Assembly (NCBI GenBank): GCA_033239005.1
Contig: BSQZ01000051.1
Coordinates: 369,501 to 433,500, forward strand
Length of the DNA stretch: 64,000 nt
Origin: Lamellibrachia satsuma
Taxonomy: Eukaryota > Annelida > Polychaeta > Sabellida > Siboglinidae
Direction of reading: 5' to 3'
Each line of letters opens with the position of its first letter. Position 1 is the first letter of the stretch. The notes below the pieces were generated by a model. It made no database searches, was not told the origin of the DNA, and was given only the letters and a program-made list of their open reading frames with translations. The position numbers and the translations under genes were made by a program. This document shows positions 1-11,999 of this stretch, piece by piece.

Positions 1-2199
1 AATGCATATGGCGGTATATAATTAGAAAGAAACTAGGAAAAGGCTATGACGAAGAGGACGATATGAGCCGATTTCTCGTTGTCGTTTCCCGATTGAATCC
101 GGGTTGATTGGACAGAGGGCGCTAATGAACCGTCCTTACATCTGGGCCTCCATCATCGCTTCCGCTACAAAAACGTATCAATGCTGATTATTTCTAATTT
201 AAGATTGCCACAGCGTTGAAGCGTTGCCCGGGGTGGTGATGGCTAGGAGATGGACGTGGCGATGACAATTCTAAGAAAGATCGCTTGTACGGGGAAGTGA
301 GTTGGCTGCAGGCTGGTATTGATTTTCCTGTTGAAACAAATGCTAGACGCGAGTCAGGCAATTTTACACTGTACGAAAGAAATAGAAACTGCGTACTCTG
401 ATTGTTGTCTTGGAGTTGACCTGCAGTAGGTTTTGCCCGTCGGCGAGTGGACAGTTCCGAGTGGCTTATTGTCCTTAAACCCAACGTTCAATATACCTCT
501 GTGCACAGAGCAGTTAGCGACAACTAGCTACGTATAATCTGGCCTTCAACGATGGCCAATGTGCGAAGTAACAATGTATAAATTTTGATGCTTGCGGTTA
601 TACAAATACTTATTTTAATAGGGAACGCAGGTGATTTTTGTTACGAGGCGATTGTTGACGAGATAATGCACTTCCAGTCCCCAAGTTGTGCACATAATAG
701 AGCGTTAAATGCACCTATGTCATTATAAAATAAGCCATTGGCGTTAGTATTATCACATTGTAATGCTAGTTGTTTTAATAAATAATAGAAGTAAATGTAT
801 TGTTGTTGTATGTTCTGTTTTAATTCCAGATTTGTTTATGTGTGAAATGCGATAGCGGGCAGCGTGTCGTTAGGGGAAGGAAGTGAGCATTTATGGGCTA
901 ATTTGCATAAAACCAACATGGCGGTTGACGAGACTTGTGTCCCATAATGGTTGCAGCGTAGATAACGTATAGGTTGAGCAGAGCGACTTTCATGGAACCA
1001 TTCGACTGAGATCGTGATCGATCAATGTATGACCTCAGGCTAGACCGTTTATTGTACAAACAGGAACATATAAGGCTAAGCAGCGCAATGTCTAAGAGCC
1101 ATTTTTCACGCCCCAAAAAGCATGCAATCGCTCCATGAATTTGCATGCACATCGATCATACGTCATTTATATGACGGCCGATTTATTTCCACTGTCACGC
1201 TAAACACATACAAACAAAAAACTGAACCGCTTGCCGATTCTCCGCATTGGCTTTGCTTTCTCATCTGAACACATATATTCCGTGCATTTGTCATTGGAAA
1301 CATCAAAGCGAGATTTTGTAGCAACGCATCCGATTGGTTGATACGGCAAGTGGGCCTTGCATTATCGTGCCTGCTGGCGCATAAGGCAGAAACAAGACAT
1401 CTCCACTTCTGTCAGTATGCAGCATGCTTAGCAGCCTGGCCCTTGCTAACATGAATTTCCCATAATTCCCCCTCTACAGTTGTCATTCGTGCTGTTTTTG
1501 CACATCCTAGTCACCAATGGTTAACCTTTAATTAATTTGAAGCTACTTATTTTTTACGTGGTACAATATCACTGATTACTGAAACCTGGAGTTGTTTGTT
1601 GTGGTAAATGTGCAACGCATGCATAATAACATTGATTATCACTCCAACCAAGAGTACATAGATCAAACGGTACTTTTGGTTCTTTGATGTTTCACTGCAT
1701 CGACTTGATTGCGATTTAGCGAGTGTCGCACGTGAAGAAATACAACGAAGACAACGTACTACTGGTCTGTCAAGTGCACCGTCGTATAAACGTCAGACAG
1801 ACCTGATTCTGGGGATGACAAATATGTGCATAATTGCCACGAGCGAATCGCTATTTCGGTCGCTCTGTGCGCGGCTAACGACTCAAATTTAAACTAATCA
1901 GCACTCTCGATAGGTCCTGACAATGACGGACAACTGGAGTATCGGGTTGACACCGGCTAAAACTGGCGACAAAAACAACCACCTGTCTAGACAGTATCGG
2001 TCGACAGTAAGACAATAGCATTGCCTTGCCTGGCGTTCGCTACTGACGAGTCCTGGGTAATTAGAGAACATAACTATCAAGTCTGTTACAAAGGCATCAT
2101 GCTTTTTTCACAACCTCCGGCCTCATTTGTGCTAATCAGGGACCCATTTAGGCCTGTTGTGTTGTCCTTTATCTTGGTCTCACATTGTCCTGACTAGGG
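1..2199. other. Non-coding flank, nothing recognised
   Basis: No reading frame here shows a protein family, and none has convincing splice signals. The longest open frames are under 100 codons with no recognisable motif. I see no RNA gene and no clear transposon ends. The stretch is AT-rich intergenic or intronic sequence. Confidence 0.5.
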
Positions 2200-2202
2200 G
2201 AG

Positions 2203-3110
2203 CGTTTCACCAAGACAAAGAGCTCATAAAGAAAATCCATCATAACACATAATCCACCATAGATAGATTTTTAGAGCGTTTTCAAAATGCGATTCACTAA
2301 GATACTCATAAAATCCATCATAAGCTAAAGATCAAAATTTCCATCATAAGCTCCACAAATGGGCAAAATAAATAGACACGTTTTCCAAAAGTGGCTGATG
2401 ATGAGATTCATCGAACACTTTTCAACTACATTTGACTGCGTTGCTCAATGAGTGAAGAGAAAAAATTAATTTTTAAAAAGAAGACGCCGTGTCACAGAGG
2501 ACACTATTTCTGAGACACACCGGTGACGTGTTGTTTTGACAAGTGAAGTTTTGACAGTTTTCAATACCAATATGAAGGTTAGAGGTGTACATATTTTGGT
2601 TAGACACATTTGCTCAAAATTTAATAGCAAACGTTTCGCGAACAACCTTGACCTTCGCGATGCTGTAAAACAGTGCACACGATTAAATATCAGTGCAAAT
2701 CAAATCAAATCAAATTTATTGTAACTCTTTACAATACATACAAATCAAACCATGGTAAACCCTATATGATAATGTATAAAATAGACGCTCTAGACAAAAG
2801 CCATAATTTACGAGCTATTCATCGCTCACACTTTGAAAACTTATTTAACTTTAAAAAACTGGATCTCTACGTAAAAGTGGAGTCAAGATAATATGCAGTT
2901 AGGTAAATTTGACTGTTTATGATAGATGTTTTGCTTTATGAGCGGTCTTACCTAAGTAAGTTAGGAGCGTTTTTAAGAGCGTTTCTATGAGCGTTTTTAT
3001 GATTTATTCTTAGTGAAACGCAACTTTCAGTTTCGATCATAGCTAAGAAGCGAAATCGATTTTTAACAACGAAATCATGCTTAAGAGCTCATAAGAATGT
3101 TGGTGAAACG
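2203..3110. mobile_element. Candidate non-autonomous DNA transposon with terminal inverted repeats
   Basis: The left end begins CGTTTCACCAA followed by a GAGCTCATAA block. The right end, read on the other strand, also begins CGTTTCACCAA and then has ATGAGCTCTTAA, so the termini are inverted copies. Both subterminal zones contain several imperfect CATAA and AGCGTTTT motifs. No transposase frame is visible; the two overlapping frames inside are short and unlike any family I know. The length, about 0.9 kb, suits a MITE-like element. I could not see a convincing target-site duplication, so the superfamily is unassigned. Confidence 0.5.
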
Positions 3111-3810
3111 GTAAACAGTTTCCTTAATTAGTGTAGGTCATCGTTATGGCTTTGACTTGTTAATCTATCCAAAGACTTCCGTCTGATCACAATTCTGGTG
3201 GTACAAAGTGTGATCGTTAGATAGTTTAAGTTATATGTGTTCTAACATCCTTACCATCCAAATGTGTGTTAATGACCCATAATGCCAAAGAGGAATGGAA
3301 GCTATTTGAGAAGTCGTTATTACACAGCAACGACAATATAAACCGTATCAACTGTCAGCTTTTTTGACACGTAGCTGCTACACAGCACGGAAGATACTGA
3401 GCATTTGTAACAATCAAACATAATCTTGTGAACCAATGGGACCTAAAGGAAACTTGCGAGCGGCATGCACTCAACGTAGTCAACTGAATAAATCAGGGCA
3501 TCCTCGTGTTCATTGGTGCTAGCTCTAATATCTACCCCTGATGGAATGCTTATTAGAAACGTGTATTTGAACTCTGACCCATTTGCTGTCTTAAGCAATG
3601 CTATTTATTGTCGTTTTGGCTGTGGACCAATCGTGGCCAATCTAACATGTAATGTTTGCCGACGGCAAGTAAACACACAACACATGGCTAGGCTAGACTT
3701 AGCTTGCTGGAAGATGATCAAAGGGTTTGTTTGCTAGGTTAGCATTGTTTCTCTACATGATCATCAACCTGCTATTTACAGCTATTTACTGAGACACGTT
3801 GGAGGAAAGA
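3111..3810. other. Non-coding spacer, nothing recognised
   Basis: No motif, RNA gene or transposon end is visible between the inverted-repeat element and the 27-bp minisatellite. Confidence 0.4.
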
Positions 3811-3811
3811 G

Positions 3812-3947
3812 TTGGAGGAAAGTACATCTGCTTCCAAGGTGGAGGAAAGTACATATGTTTCCAAGGTGGCGGAAAGTACATCTGCTTCCAAGGTGGAGGA
3901 AAGTACATCTGCTTCCAAGGTGGAGGAAAGTACATATGTTTCCAAGG
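3812..3947. repeat. 27-bp minisatellite, about five copies
   Basis: The unit GGTGGAGGAAAGTACATCTG plus CTTCCAA is repeated about five times with a few substitutions (CATCTGC alternates with CATATGT). Because 27 is divisible by three, the array stays open in several frames. It gives a nine-residue repeat on the plus strand (GGGKYICFQ) and another on the minus strand. I regard these as by-products of the repeat, not genes. Confidence 0.85.
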
Positions 3948-4349
3948 CATCCCAGCAAGAGTAGATAGTAGAGCTAGTGGTGTATTTAGGGGGGGGGACT
4001 TTGGGTCATGCCCGCTTTGGCTGAATTTAGTGACTTTTTTATATAACATTTAGCGCCACTACATGGTATCATGGTAACCTAACGGGTCCATAAGCTTGCC
4101 CCCCTACCTGCGAGATTCTAGATATGCCAGTGTCTGCTAGGATGAATCGAGGACATCTAACAGCTTAGAGAAGGTTCGCAAAACAATGCGAAATATGTTA
4201 GTGTTTTAATGAATCGTTGAAAAGAGGATTGTGATAGGCACACGAGACCCGGAAAAAAGCTGCAAAGATGACAGTTGAATGAAATCCATCTGTGACACTG
4301 GTCAAGTGCACAGAGTTAGGGAGCCAATAACCTGCAGTGCTAAAAATTA

Positions 4350-5156
4350 GATTGAATCGACACATTATACGCTACGCAGACAACGTACTACATACAGCAA
4401 CTGTAATATAACACGAAATGCGAATTACTGTGGGCGCACCACAGGCAGAGGCAATAATACTGCCCAGCATGGGAGAATACGTGTCGGAAGTATGGAGAAC
4501 GAAACCATTTCTCCAACTGCTGTGAACTGGGACAGAAGAAAGTATAGAAAGTGGAAGTGTCCGACAGAGGAGGAAATTAGTTTATCGTGGCACAAAGTCA
4601 GTTATGATAGTTCGATTTATAGAGAACTATGATTATATAAGCAGCAAGTCTGTACGATATCAGATTGGCTATGCATTGCCAGACATGTATGTCAAAAATG
4701 ATAACATCCAATGACATTCTATGCATGAAATATCACCATCCACCAATACGTTAACAGTGTAGATCGAAGTGGTACATTCAGGCAGACAGGGTGGAAACCC
4801 TACTGGTGAAACCGTGAAGGTACACATTCACCCGTGCAAGAGAGAGCGACAGTTGTACAGGTGTTCCTAAATTATGTTTCCTGGGATGGGCAGGACATGT
4901 GCAAAGAATGGGCAAAGACAGGCTGTCAAAAAGAGCATGGAAAGCAGAAGAGGGTGGCAGAAGAAGAAGAGGAAGACCAAAGCTGCGATGGAAAGACTGT
5001 GTTAAACGAAATCTTGAAAGGGCAGGTAAGAACGGCCAAGAGTGGAAGACCATCGCAGAAGATAGAGTGAGATGGAGAGAATTAACAATGAAAGTGGAAG
5101 AAGCTATCAAGTGACTTGGACCCCACCCCGCAAGGGAGCAAGGGGAAGAAGAAGAT
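4350..5156 (+). pseudogene. Decayed 3' part of a non-LTR reverse transcriptase
   Basis: Near 4360 a degenerate RT active-site block reads RYADNV in place of the usual YADD-type motif. The C-terminal tail is well preserved from about 4870 to 5114: a GWAGHVQRMGKDRLSKRAWK stretch, a basic run, then GRPKLRWKDCVKRNLE and an EDRVRWREL ending. This tail is typical of RTE-like and related non-LTR elements. Two frames are needed to read it, so it is frameshifted. A GAAGAAGAAG tract at about 5145-5156 probably marks the 3' tail. The fragment is 5'-truncated and cannot be active. Confidence 0.7.
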
Positions 5157-5249
5157 GTCTTAGCTAGGACAATACGAGTTGTATACGTTGTTCGACAGTT
5201 AAAATTACGTATCGCTGAATCTATGTCCTTGAGTGGCTGATACAAATTA

Positions 5250-5975
5250 ATAAAAATTAATAATTACATGTCTAAAATGTCCCCTACTGTTTCGTCAAAG
5301 AAACAAAATAAAACAATAACTATTCTGCTGATCATTGTTTTGTACAAGAGCAGATGTCGCCAACATTAGTTTTTGGAAACATTTTATGGCCACAATTTAA
5401 ATGGGCATACGTGAAAACAAAAAGGTAAATGCACGCAGATTTGCCCACGAATCTGACCCTAACACATAACCTCGTCAGAATAGCTTCCATATGAACATAA
5501 AATCACCTACAATTTCGATCACCACCACTGCCATTAATTATGTTCGCATACCCATCTCTAGATATGTATGGTGACTCCAAATGCTGAACCTAGAAGCACC
5601 AACTACGAAGTACAGTAACCTGGCATCTAGAGACAGGCCGCAATATGCACTTGAAGAAGATGGATAAGGGGCACTATGCAGCTAACGCATGGTGGGGGGC
5701 AAATCAGAAGGAATAGAGAATAGGAGCAAACGAAAGGGCTGGGTCGATACCCTGTATGTTGAACGAGGCAACTCGACATATCTAGGCCATAATATCACCG
5801 TCCATTCTAAAACTTAAATCCAAAAGCAGAGGTTTAAGATAGTAACATCAACACAACATAATAGTTTTACAGATAGCAACTATACTGGCAAGAGCAACTC
5901 TTTTTAGTTTGCGTCTGCTATCTGCTGCAGCCTTTCTCGCATACATGGTATGTTTGTATTTTATCCACGGATACG
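5250..5975. other. Non-coding spacer between two retroelement fragments
   Basis: No gene, RNA or repeat is recognised here. The 3' boundary is where CR1 homology starts, with a sequence encoding SPGVDGIPPKLL in degenerate form. Confidence 0.4.
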
Positions 5976-7548
5976 CAACTGTTCAACAATAAATAACCTG
6001 GAGTTGATGGGATACCACCAAAACTGCTTAAGGAAATTGTTGAGCAAATTAGTACACCACTTGCAAAATTGTTTAACTTGTCACTAGAAGAAGGAATAGT
6101 TCCTTCAGAATGGAAAGAGGCAAACATTACATCGCTATTTAAGAAAGGATCGAGGAAAAAACAAAAAAATTACAGACCAGTGAGTTTAACATCAGTTGTA
6201 TGTAAATTACTCGAAACATTAATTAAAGACCACATGGTGGAATTCCTTGTAAAACATAAATTAATAAATACATCTCAACATGGGTTCCTGAAAGCAAGGT
6301 CATGTCTAACCAATATGTTATGTTTTTGGAAGAAATTACAAAGTGGGTAGATGACGGGTCACCAGTGGATGTTGTTTATTTAGATTTTCAGAAAGCTTTC
6401 GATAAAGTGCCACATCAAAGATTGTTATTTAAACTAAAAGCCCATAGTATAGGCAATGATATAATCACCTGGATAGAAAAGTGGCTTACACACAGAAGAC
6501 AGAGAGTAATAGTAGATGGTGAGATTTCAAACTGGAAATCTTTTCTGAGTGGGGTACCACAGGGATCAGTATTAGGCCCTATACTGTTTTTAATATAATA
6601 TTATAAATGATTTGGAAGATGACATATCTAGCAAAGTACTGAAATTTGCAAATGACACAAAAGTATCCAGAAAGGTTACTAATGATACAGATAAACAAAG
6701 TTTACAGGATGATCTAGATAAATTAGTTAAATGGTCAGAAAAATGGCAAATGTTATTAAATTTTGGGAAGTGTAAATGCATATACATAGGACATGGAAAC
6801 ATGGACGAAGAATATAAAATGGGGGATGCTGTACTAGGTAGAACCACACAAGAAAAGGACTTAGGTGTAACATTTAGTGCTGACATGAAAGTTTCAGAGC
6901 AATGTGGGATTGCTGCTTCGAAAGGAAAATAAATTATAGGGCTAATTGGGAGAACTATCACGTATAAGGAGAAACAGCTAATCGTACCCCTGTACAAAGC
7001 AATAGTTAGACCACATTTGGAATACTGTATATAAGCATGGAGGCCGTATCGTAAAAAGGACATAGACAAGCTAGAAAGAATACAACGAAGAGCAACTAAA
7101 ATAATTCCAGAATTGAGAGACCTTAGTTACGAAAATCGCTTATTACAATGTGATTTGACAACACTATAGAGACCAGGAGACTAAGAGGAGACCAAATAGA
7201 AGTGTTTAAAATAGTGAACGGTTATGAGGATGTTGATAGGAATATGTTCTTCAAACTTAAAGAAGGCAGTAGAACCAGAGGACACAAAGCAACATTAGTT
7301 AAGGAACAGTGTAGGTTGGACATAAGAAAGTACTCTTTCTCACAGAGGGTGATAAATGAATGACACAAACTGCCAAATGATTGTGTTAATGCTAGTAGTG
7401 TGAATATGTTTAAACATAGAATTGACAGATATATGATAAGGGCGGGCTACGCATAGATGATAAAATTGTTGGAATCTCGATAAGCCAATGGCTTCCTTGT
7501 CCACTTGCCATCTGGAAGTGCTGTTTGGGATGGCAATCTTGTTAAATG
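5976..7548 (+). pseudogene. 5'-truncated CR1-clade non-LTR retrotransposon, copy 1
   Basis: RT domain and C-terminus of a CR1-clade ORF2. Blocks in order are [45 protein letters not shown] (motif A aspartate present), [14 protein letters not shown], then the active-site motif as FANDTK. That motif should be FADD, so a catalytic aspartate has become asparagine. Downstream come CKCIYIGHGNMDEEY, EKDLGV, the HLEYCI region and the RRLRGDQIEVFK region. The frame breaks near 6350, 6598, 6932, 7033, 7150 and 7363. The 3' end matches the other copies: the GATAAGCCAATGGCTTCCTT block, then AATCTTGTTAAATGTTG. It is very similar to copy 3 at 44.9 kb. Dead copy. Confidence 0.9.
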
Positions 7549-7802
7549 TTGATAAACATGTAAACAAATAGCCCAGGGGTCGGCCAGTTGGAATCTTGGT
7601 TAATTAAATTTTTATTTTGCAACAGATTTGATAATTGTAATTTTTTTATTTTGCTACATCTTTTACAATTTAATAAATCACAGAATCGAACGTAGAAAAC
7701 AACATTTAACAAGATTTAACAAGATTTGCCATCCAAGCCAAAGGCCCAGATGGCAAGTGGACAAGGAAGCCATTGGCTTATCGAGAGTCCAACAATGTTC
7801 AC

Positions 7803-10648
7803 CTACTTATAACCCGCCCTTCTGATATATGTGTCAACCTTGTTTTTAAACATATTCACGCTGCTAGCAGTTACACAATCTGTAGACAGTTTGTTCCATT
7901 CATTTACTGTCCTCTGTGAGAACGAGTGCTTCCTGATGTCTAATCTACATTGATCCTTTACTAATTTTACCTCATGTCCTCTAGTTCTGCTATCCTTCTT
8001 GAGTGAGAAAAACATATTTCTATCAATATTTTCATACCCATTCAATATCTTAAAAACTTCAATCTGATCTCCTCTTAACCTCCTTGTCTCTAGAGTTGTT
8101 AAACCACATTCTTTCAGGCGTTCTTCATAACTAAGGTCTCTAAGTTCTGGAATCATTTTAGTTGCTCTCCTTTGTATGCGTTCAAGCGTATCTATATCCT
8201 TCTTACGATATGGTCTCCATGCTTGTATACAGTATTCTAAATGAGGTCTAACTATTGCTTTATAAAGAGGTATAATTAACTTTTTTCCTTGTATGTTATG
8301 TTTCTTCTAATCAATCCAAGAATTTGATTACCCTTTGAAGCTGCAATACCACACTGCTCTGAAACTTTCATATCAGCGCTTATTGTAACTCCTAAGTCCT
8401 TTTCTTTTACAGTAGTACCAAGAACAGTAGCTCCCATTTTATAGTTTACATTCAAGTTCCCATGTCCTGTATGTAGGCATTTACATTTCCCAAAATTGAA
8501 CAGCATCTGCCATTTCTCAGACCATTTCACTAATCTGTCTAGATCGTTTTGTAAATGTTGTTTATCACCATCAGTATTAACCTTTCTAAACAGTTTTGTG
8601 TCGTCCGCAAATTTCAGTACGTTACTTGTTATACTGTCGTCCAAGTCATTGATATAAATTAAGAATAATATAGGTCCTAATACTGATCCTTGAGGTACCC
8701 CACTCAAAACCGATTTCCAATTTGAAACTTCGCCATCTACTACAACTCGTTGTCTTCTGTCAGTCAGCCATTGTTCTATCCAGTCAGTTATGCTATCCCC
8801 GATACCATGGGCTTTTAATTTAAGTAGCAATCTTTGATGTGGCACTTTGTCAAAAGCTTTCTGAAAATCTAAGTAGATAATATCTACTGGCGATCCCTCG
8901 TCTATCCACTTAGTGATTTCTTCCAAAAACATAACACATTTGTTAAGCATGACCTCGCTTTAAGGAATCCATGTTGAGATGAATTTAATAATTTATGCTT
9001 AACGAGGAAGTCCACCATATGGTCTTTAATTAACCTTTCTAATAATTTACAAATCACTGACGTTAAACTCACTGGTCTGTAATTCTCTGACTTATTTCTC
9101 GAACCCTTTTAAATAATGGTATGATGTTTGCTTCTTTCCATTCAAACGGAACAACTCCCTCTTTTAATGACAAGTTGAATACTCTTGCAAGTGGTATACT
9201 GATTTGATCTACTGTTTCCATTAGTAATTTTGGAGGAATCCCATCCACTCCCGGTGATTTGTTATCCTTCATTGCCTTTATTTTCCTAGCTACCAATTCT
9301 GGAGTTACAACTAACGGTCCTAAATAGTCAGATTTAGTCCCCTGAAATTTAGCATCAGCAACTGGTAATGAACTAATATCTTCTTTTGTAAACACTGAAC
9401 TGAAGTAACCATTTAGGTCTTCCGCCATTAAAAACCCCTGTGATATTATATTTCCAGCACTGTCTTCTAGAGGTCCAACCTTGTCTTGTACGTTTTGTTT
9501 ACTCCTGACATATGCATAAAAACTCTTGCTGTCAGTTTTTATGTTACATGCCAGTTTTTGCTCATAGCTTCTTTTAGATTGTCTGATTTCAGTTGTAGCT
9601 GCATTAAGTGCCTCTTTGTATTTTGCATAGTCTTCTTCCTTTCTGGTACGCCTATAAACCCTCCACATAGTTTGTTTTAGCATTATTTTTCTAATTGCCT
9701 CTTTTGACACGTGTTTCTTTCTACACCGTTTTCCTTGTTTTCGGAAGGGAACAAATTTATCAATGATACTCTCAATTTCATATTTTAGAATATTCCAACA
9801 TTCAATTGCAGTCTTATTCATCAGCATGTTATTCCAATCTAGCTGTGCTAAGTATTTTCTCATATCTTTGTAGTTACCTTTGTAGAAGTTTCTCTTGTAC
9901 GTTTTCTTATTTTTACTTTCTGATTTTACATTGATGTCAAAATGTATTTGATTATGGTCACTATTACCCAATGGTTCAAATATTTTTACATTGTCCACTA
10001 ATTCTTTTTGTGATGACAAAACTATATCTAATACATTTTCTCCCTGGTTGGTTCTAGTACGTGCTGAGTAAGAAAGCTATCCTGGATTAAACATAGAAAT
10101 TGTTGATCCTCAATCCCTGTGCTCTCTAGAGAATTCCATTGTATGTGTCCATGGTTAAAATCTCCCATTATGATACATTCCCTTTACTAACTTCCTTTAT
10201 AGCGTTTTTATTTTTGTGTTGTCCTCTTCGTTTATGTTTGGACTTCGGTAAACTAATCCAACAGTTAATTTTGAATTTCCTGAAACAATTTTGCACCAAA
10301 CAGCTTCATCGCAATCTGCTTCCCTTTCTAGTTTCATTTCATAAGCCTGAATAGATTCTTTAACATATAAAATAACTCCCCGCCCCTTCTTCCTATTCGA
10401 TCTTTCCTAAACATTACGTATCCTGTCAGTCCTAATTCAGCATCTGTTATATCTATGTTGGCCCATGATTCAGTTATACCAATTATGTGAGGGTCAATAT
10501 CTTCTACCATAATGTTTAATTCGTTTTTCTTATTTACTATGCTCCTTGCATTTAAACATACGCATCTATAACCTTTTTCAGAGATGTTTTTCGGATGATT
10601 TGATATTGGTTTATCTGTGCTAGTGGTCTCTTGTTCTGCTTGAGACAC
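7803..10648 (-). pseudogene. CR1 ORF2 (AP-endonuclease plus reverse transcriptase), frameshifted
   Basis: The N-terminal endonuclease starts CLNARSIVNKKNEL, followed by GITESW (catalytic Glu), a GDFNHGHIQWNS block read across a frameshift near 10190, and NSDHNQI (catalytic Asp-His). The RT follows: SPGVDGIPPKLL, KEANIIPLFK, a frameshift near 9110, [36 protein letters not shown] (catalytic pair intact) and EKDLGVTIS. The frame is lost again near 8276 and resumes as MIPELRDLSYEERL to the stop at 7803. Breaks lie near 10380, 10200, 10060, 9110 and 8276. The function would be target-primed reverse transcription at nicked DNA. This copy cannot make a full protein. Confidence 0.9.
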
Positions 10649-10670
10649 CTCTAGGTAACCCCCTGCACTT

Positions 10671-11918
10671 CTAGTTTAAAGAATGTTTACTTCCAAAAAT
10701 ATTTGTCATTGTACCCAAGTCGCTATCTACTGCTGCTGAAAGTTTGTCCGCGAATACTGCCGCCCCCTTTCCACTTAAATGAAGCCCATCCTTCATGTAC
10801 ATATCACCCCTCCCAACAAAACTTTCCCATAAATCCACAAATCCAACTTCCTCTTCCCTACACAGCCTCTGGACTAACATGTTAATTGCCATCCCCCGAC
10901 AATTTCGATATTTATGACCCCTCCTGCCCATCACAGGTAAAATCCCTGACAGTATTACCTGCACAACCCGCGTCTGTTTTAGTGTTCTGACCAACTGCCT
11001 ATATTTCCTAACTATGGCAGTTGTACCCTCCCTCTCTACGTTATTTGTCCCTACATGTACTAAAACAGATCCACCCTTACCCGAGCCTACGATGTTTTTT
11101 ACCCTCTCAGTTATCGCCTCTATTTTGGCTCCAGGCAAGCAGACCACCACATCATCTCCCTTGTTTAAGACTCTGTCGGTCTTCCTAACTATCGAATCCC
11201 CCACAAACACCCTCGCTCTCTTCCTCACCCCCTCTATCACTGCTGCAGAATAACTCTTCCTTTCGATCCCCTCCATCACATTCTGTCCTGACCCCTTCCC
11301 TTCCGTCTCCCCCACTCCCTTCTCCTTCCCTCCTGTCTCCCCTACTCCCCTCTCCTTCACTCCGGTTGTTTTCCCTCCCGTCTCCCCCACTCCCTTCTCC
11401 TTCCCTCCTGTCTCCGCTACTCCCCTCTCCTTCACCCCGGTTGTCTTCCCTCCCGTCTCCCCCACTCCCTTCTCCTTCCCTCCTGTCTCCCCTACTCCCC
11501 TCTCCTTCACCCCGGTTGTCTTCCCTCCCGTTCCTTTCCTTCCCGTCTCCTTACGTCCTGTCTCCCTATGACCTGTCACCTTCCCTCCTCTCAGCTTCCT
11601 CCCAGGCTGAGGTGAGCTCTCCCTAGCATCTCTTGTGTCTTTCCCCACTTTATCGTCTACTGTTCCCTCACCGGAACTACTGGCACAACTCCCCTGATCC
11701 CTTCCCACCATTGCCACAACGAGCAGTCTCAGCTCTTTCAACTCCACCTCTATTTCCTTCATCCTTGCGCATCCCCTACACTCAAAATTAAAACTATCTG
11801 CCTGGACCTCAGCCCAGGACTTTTCGCACCCAGACTTGACGAAATCTACCCAGTTACTACAACTGCCACAAATTACGTGCCTTGTGGCCTTTAACTGTCG
11901 TTTGCACGGGGCCATCAT
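10671..11918 (-). CDS. CR1 ORF1 protein: zinc finger plus SGNH-type esterase domain
   Basis: Intact 415-codon frame. Residues about 10-55 hold paired cysteines (ICGSCSNW, then SGCEKSW, then FNFECRGCARM), consistent with a PHD/RING-like zinc finger. The middle, residues about 115-200, is a low-complexity Lys/Gly/Thr/Glu region with a 25-residue tandem repeat. The C-terminal half is an SGNH-hydrolase-like esterase domain: VGDSIV (GDS block with nucleophile Ser), VHVGTNN (block III Asn), and DGLHLSGKG (catalytic Asp and His). This arrangement is known for CR1-clade ORF1 proteins of several animals. The protein is thought to bind RNA and perhaps membranes or lipids during retrotransposition. The start follows from zinc-finger placement. 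ORF2 follows after 20 bases. The frame and catalytic residues are intact although ORF2 is broken. Confidence 0.85.
   Translation of the reverse strand: MMAPCKRQLKATRHVICGSCSNWVDFVKSGCEKSWAEVQADSFNFECRGCARMKEIEVELKELRLLVVAMVGRDQGSCASSSGEGTVDDKVGKDTRDARESSPQPGRKLRGGKVTGHRETGRKETGRKGTGGKTTGVKERGVGETGGKEKGVGETGGKTTGVKERGVAETGGKEKGVGETGGKTTGVKERGVGETGGKEKGVGETEGKGSGQNVMEGIERKSYSAAVIEGVRKRARVFVGDSIVRKTDRVLNKGDDVVVCLPGAKIEAITERVKNIVGSGKGGSVLVHVGTNNVEREGTTAIVRKYRQLVRTLKQTRVVQVILSGILPVMGRRGHKYRNCRGMAINMLVQRLCREEEVGFVDLWESFVGRGDMYMKDGLHLSGKGAAVFADKLSAAVDSDLGTMTNIFGSKHSLN
11310..11534 (-). repeat. 75-bp tandem repeat inside CR1 ORF1, three copies
   Basis: Three 75-bp units encode a 25-residue repeat beginning GETGGKEKGVGETGGK and ending TTGVKERGV. 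Shorter related GKETGRKGTGGK-type units lie on the N-terminal side. The strand asymmetry is extreme: the plus strand is almost purely pyrimidine. The period keeps the reading frame, so copy number can vary without breaking ORF1. Confidence 0.85.
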
Positions 11919-11999
11919 ACAATTAATTAATTACAATTTAAGGCTACTCATTATTTCATATTTTTACTGTTATCGTGTGCAGCGTTTGCTTCCCAAATT

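Larger units (their letters stand above)
7716..11990 (-). mobile_element. Near full-length CR1-clade non-LTR retrotransposon, copy 2
   Basis: Read on the minus strand this element has ORF1 (11918-10671), a 20-bp gap, a frameshifted ORF2 (10648-7803) and a short 3' UTR. The UTR contains the CTTGTCCACTTGCCATC block and ends in tandem AAATCTTGTTA repeats at about 7716-7736. Short 3'-terminal tandem repeats are typical of the CR1 clade and stand in for a poly(A) tail. The 5' end is uncertain, at or a little beyond 11918. ORF order, the endonuclease, the RT motifs and the 3' end all agree with CR1. Its sequence is clearly diverged from copies 1 and 3, so it belongs to another subfamily. Confidence 0.9.

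Noticed and set aside
11014..11626. Plus-strand Pro/Ser-rich frames opposite CR1 ORF1
   Set aside because: They are complements of the Lys/Gly-rich tandem repeat; the minus frame has the zinc-finger and esterase motifs.
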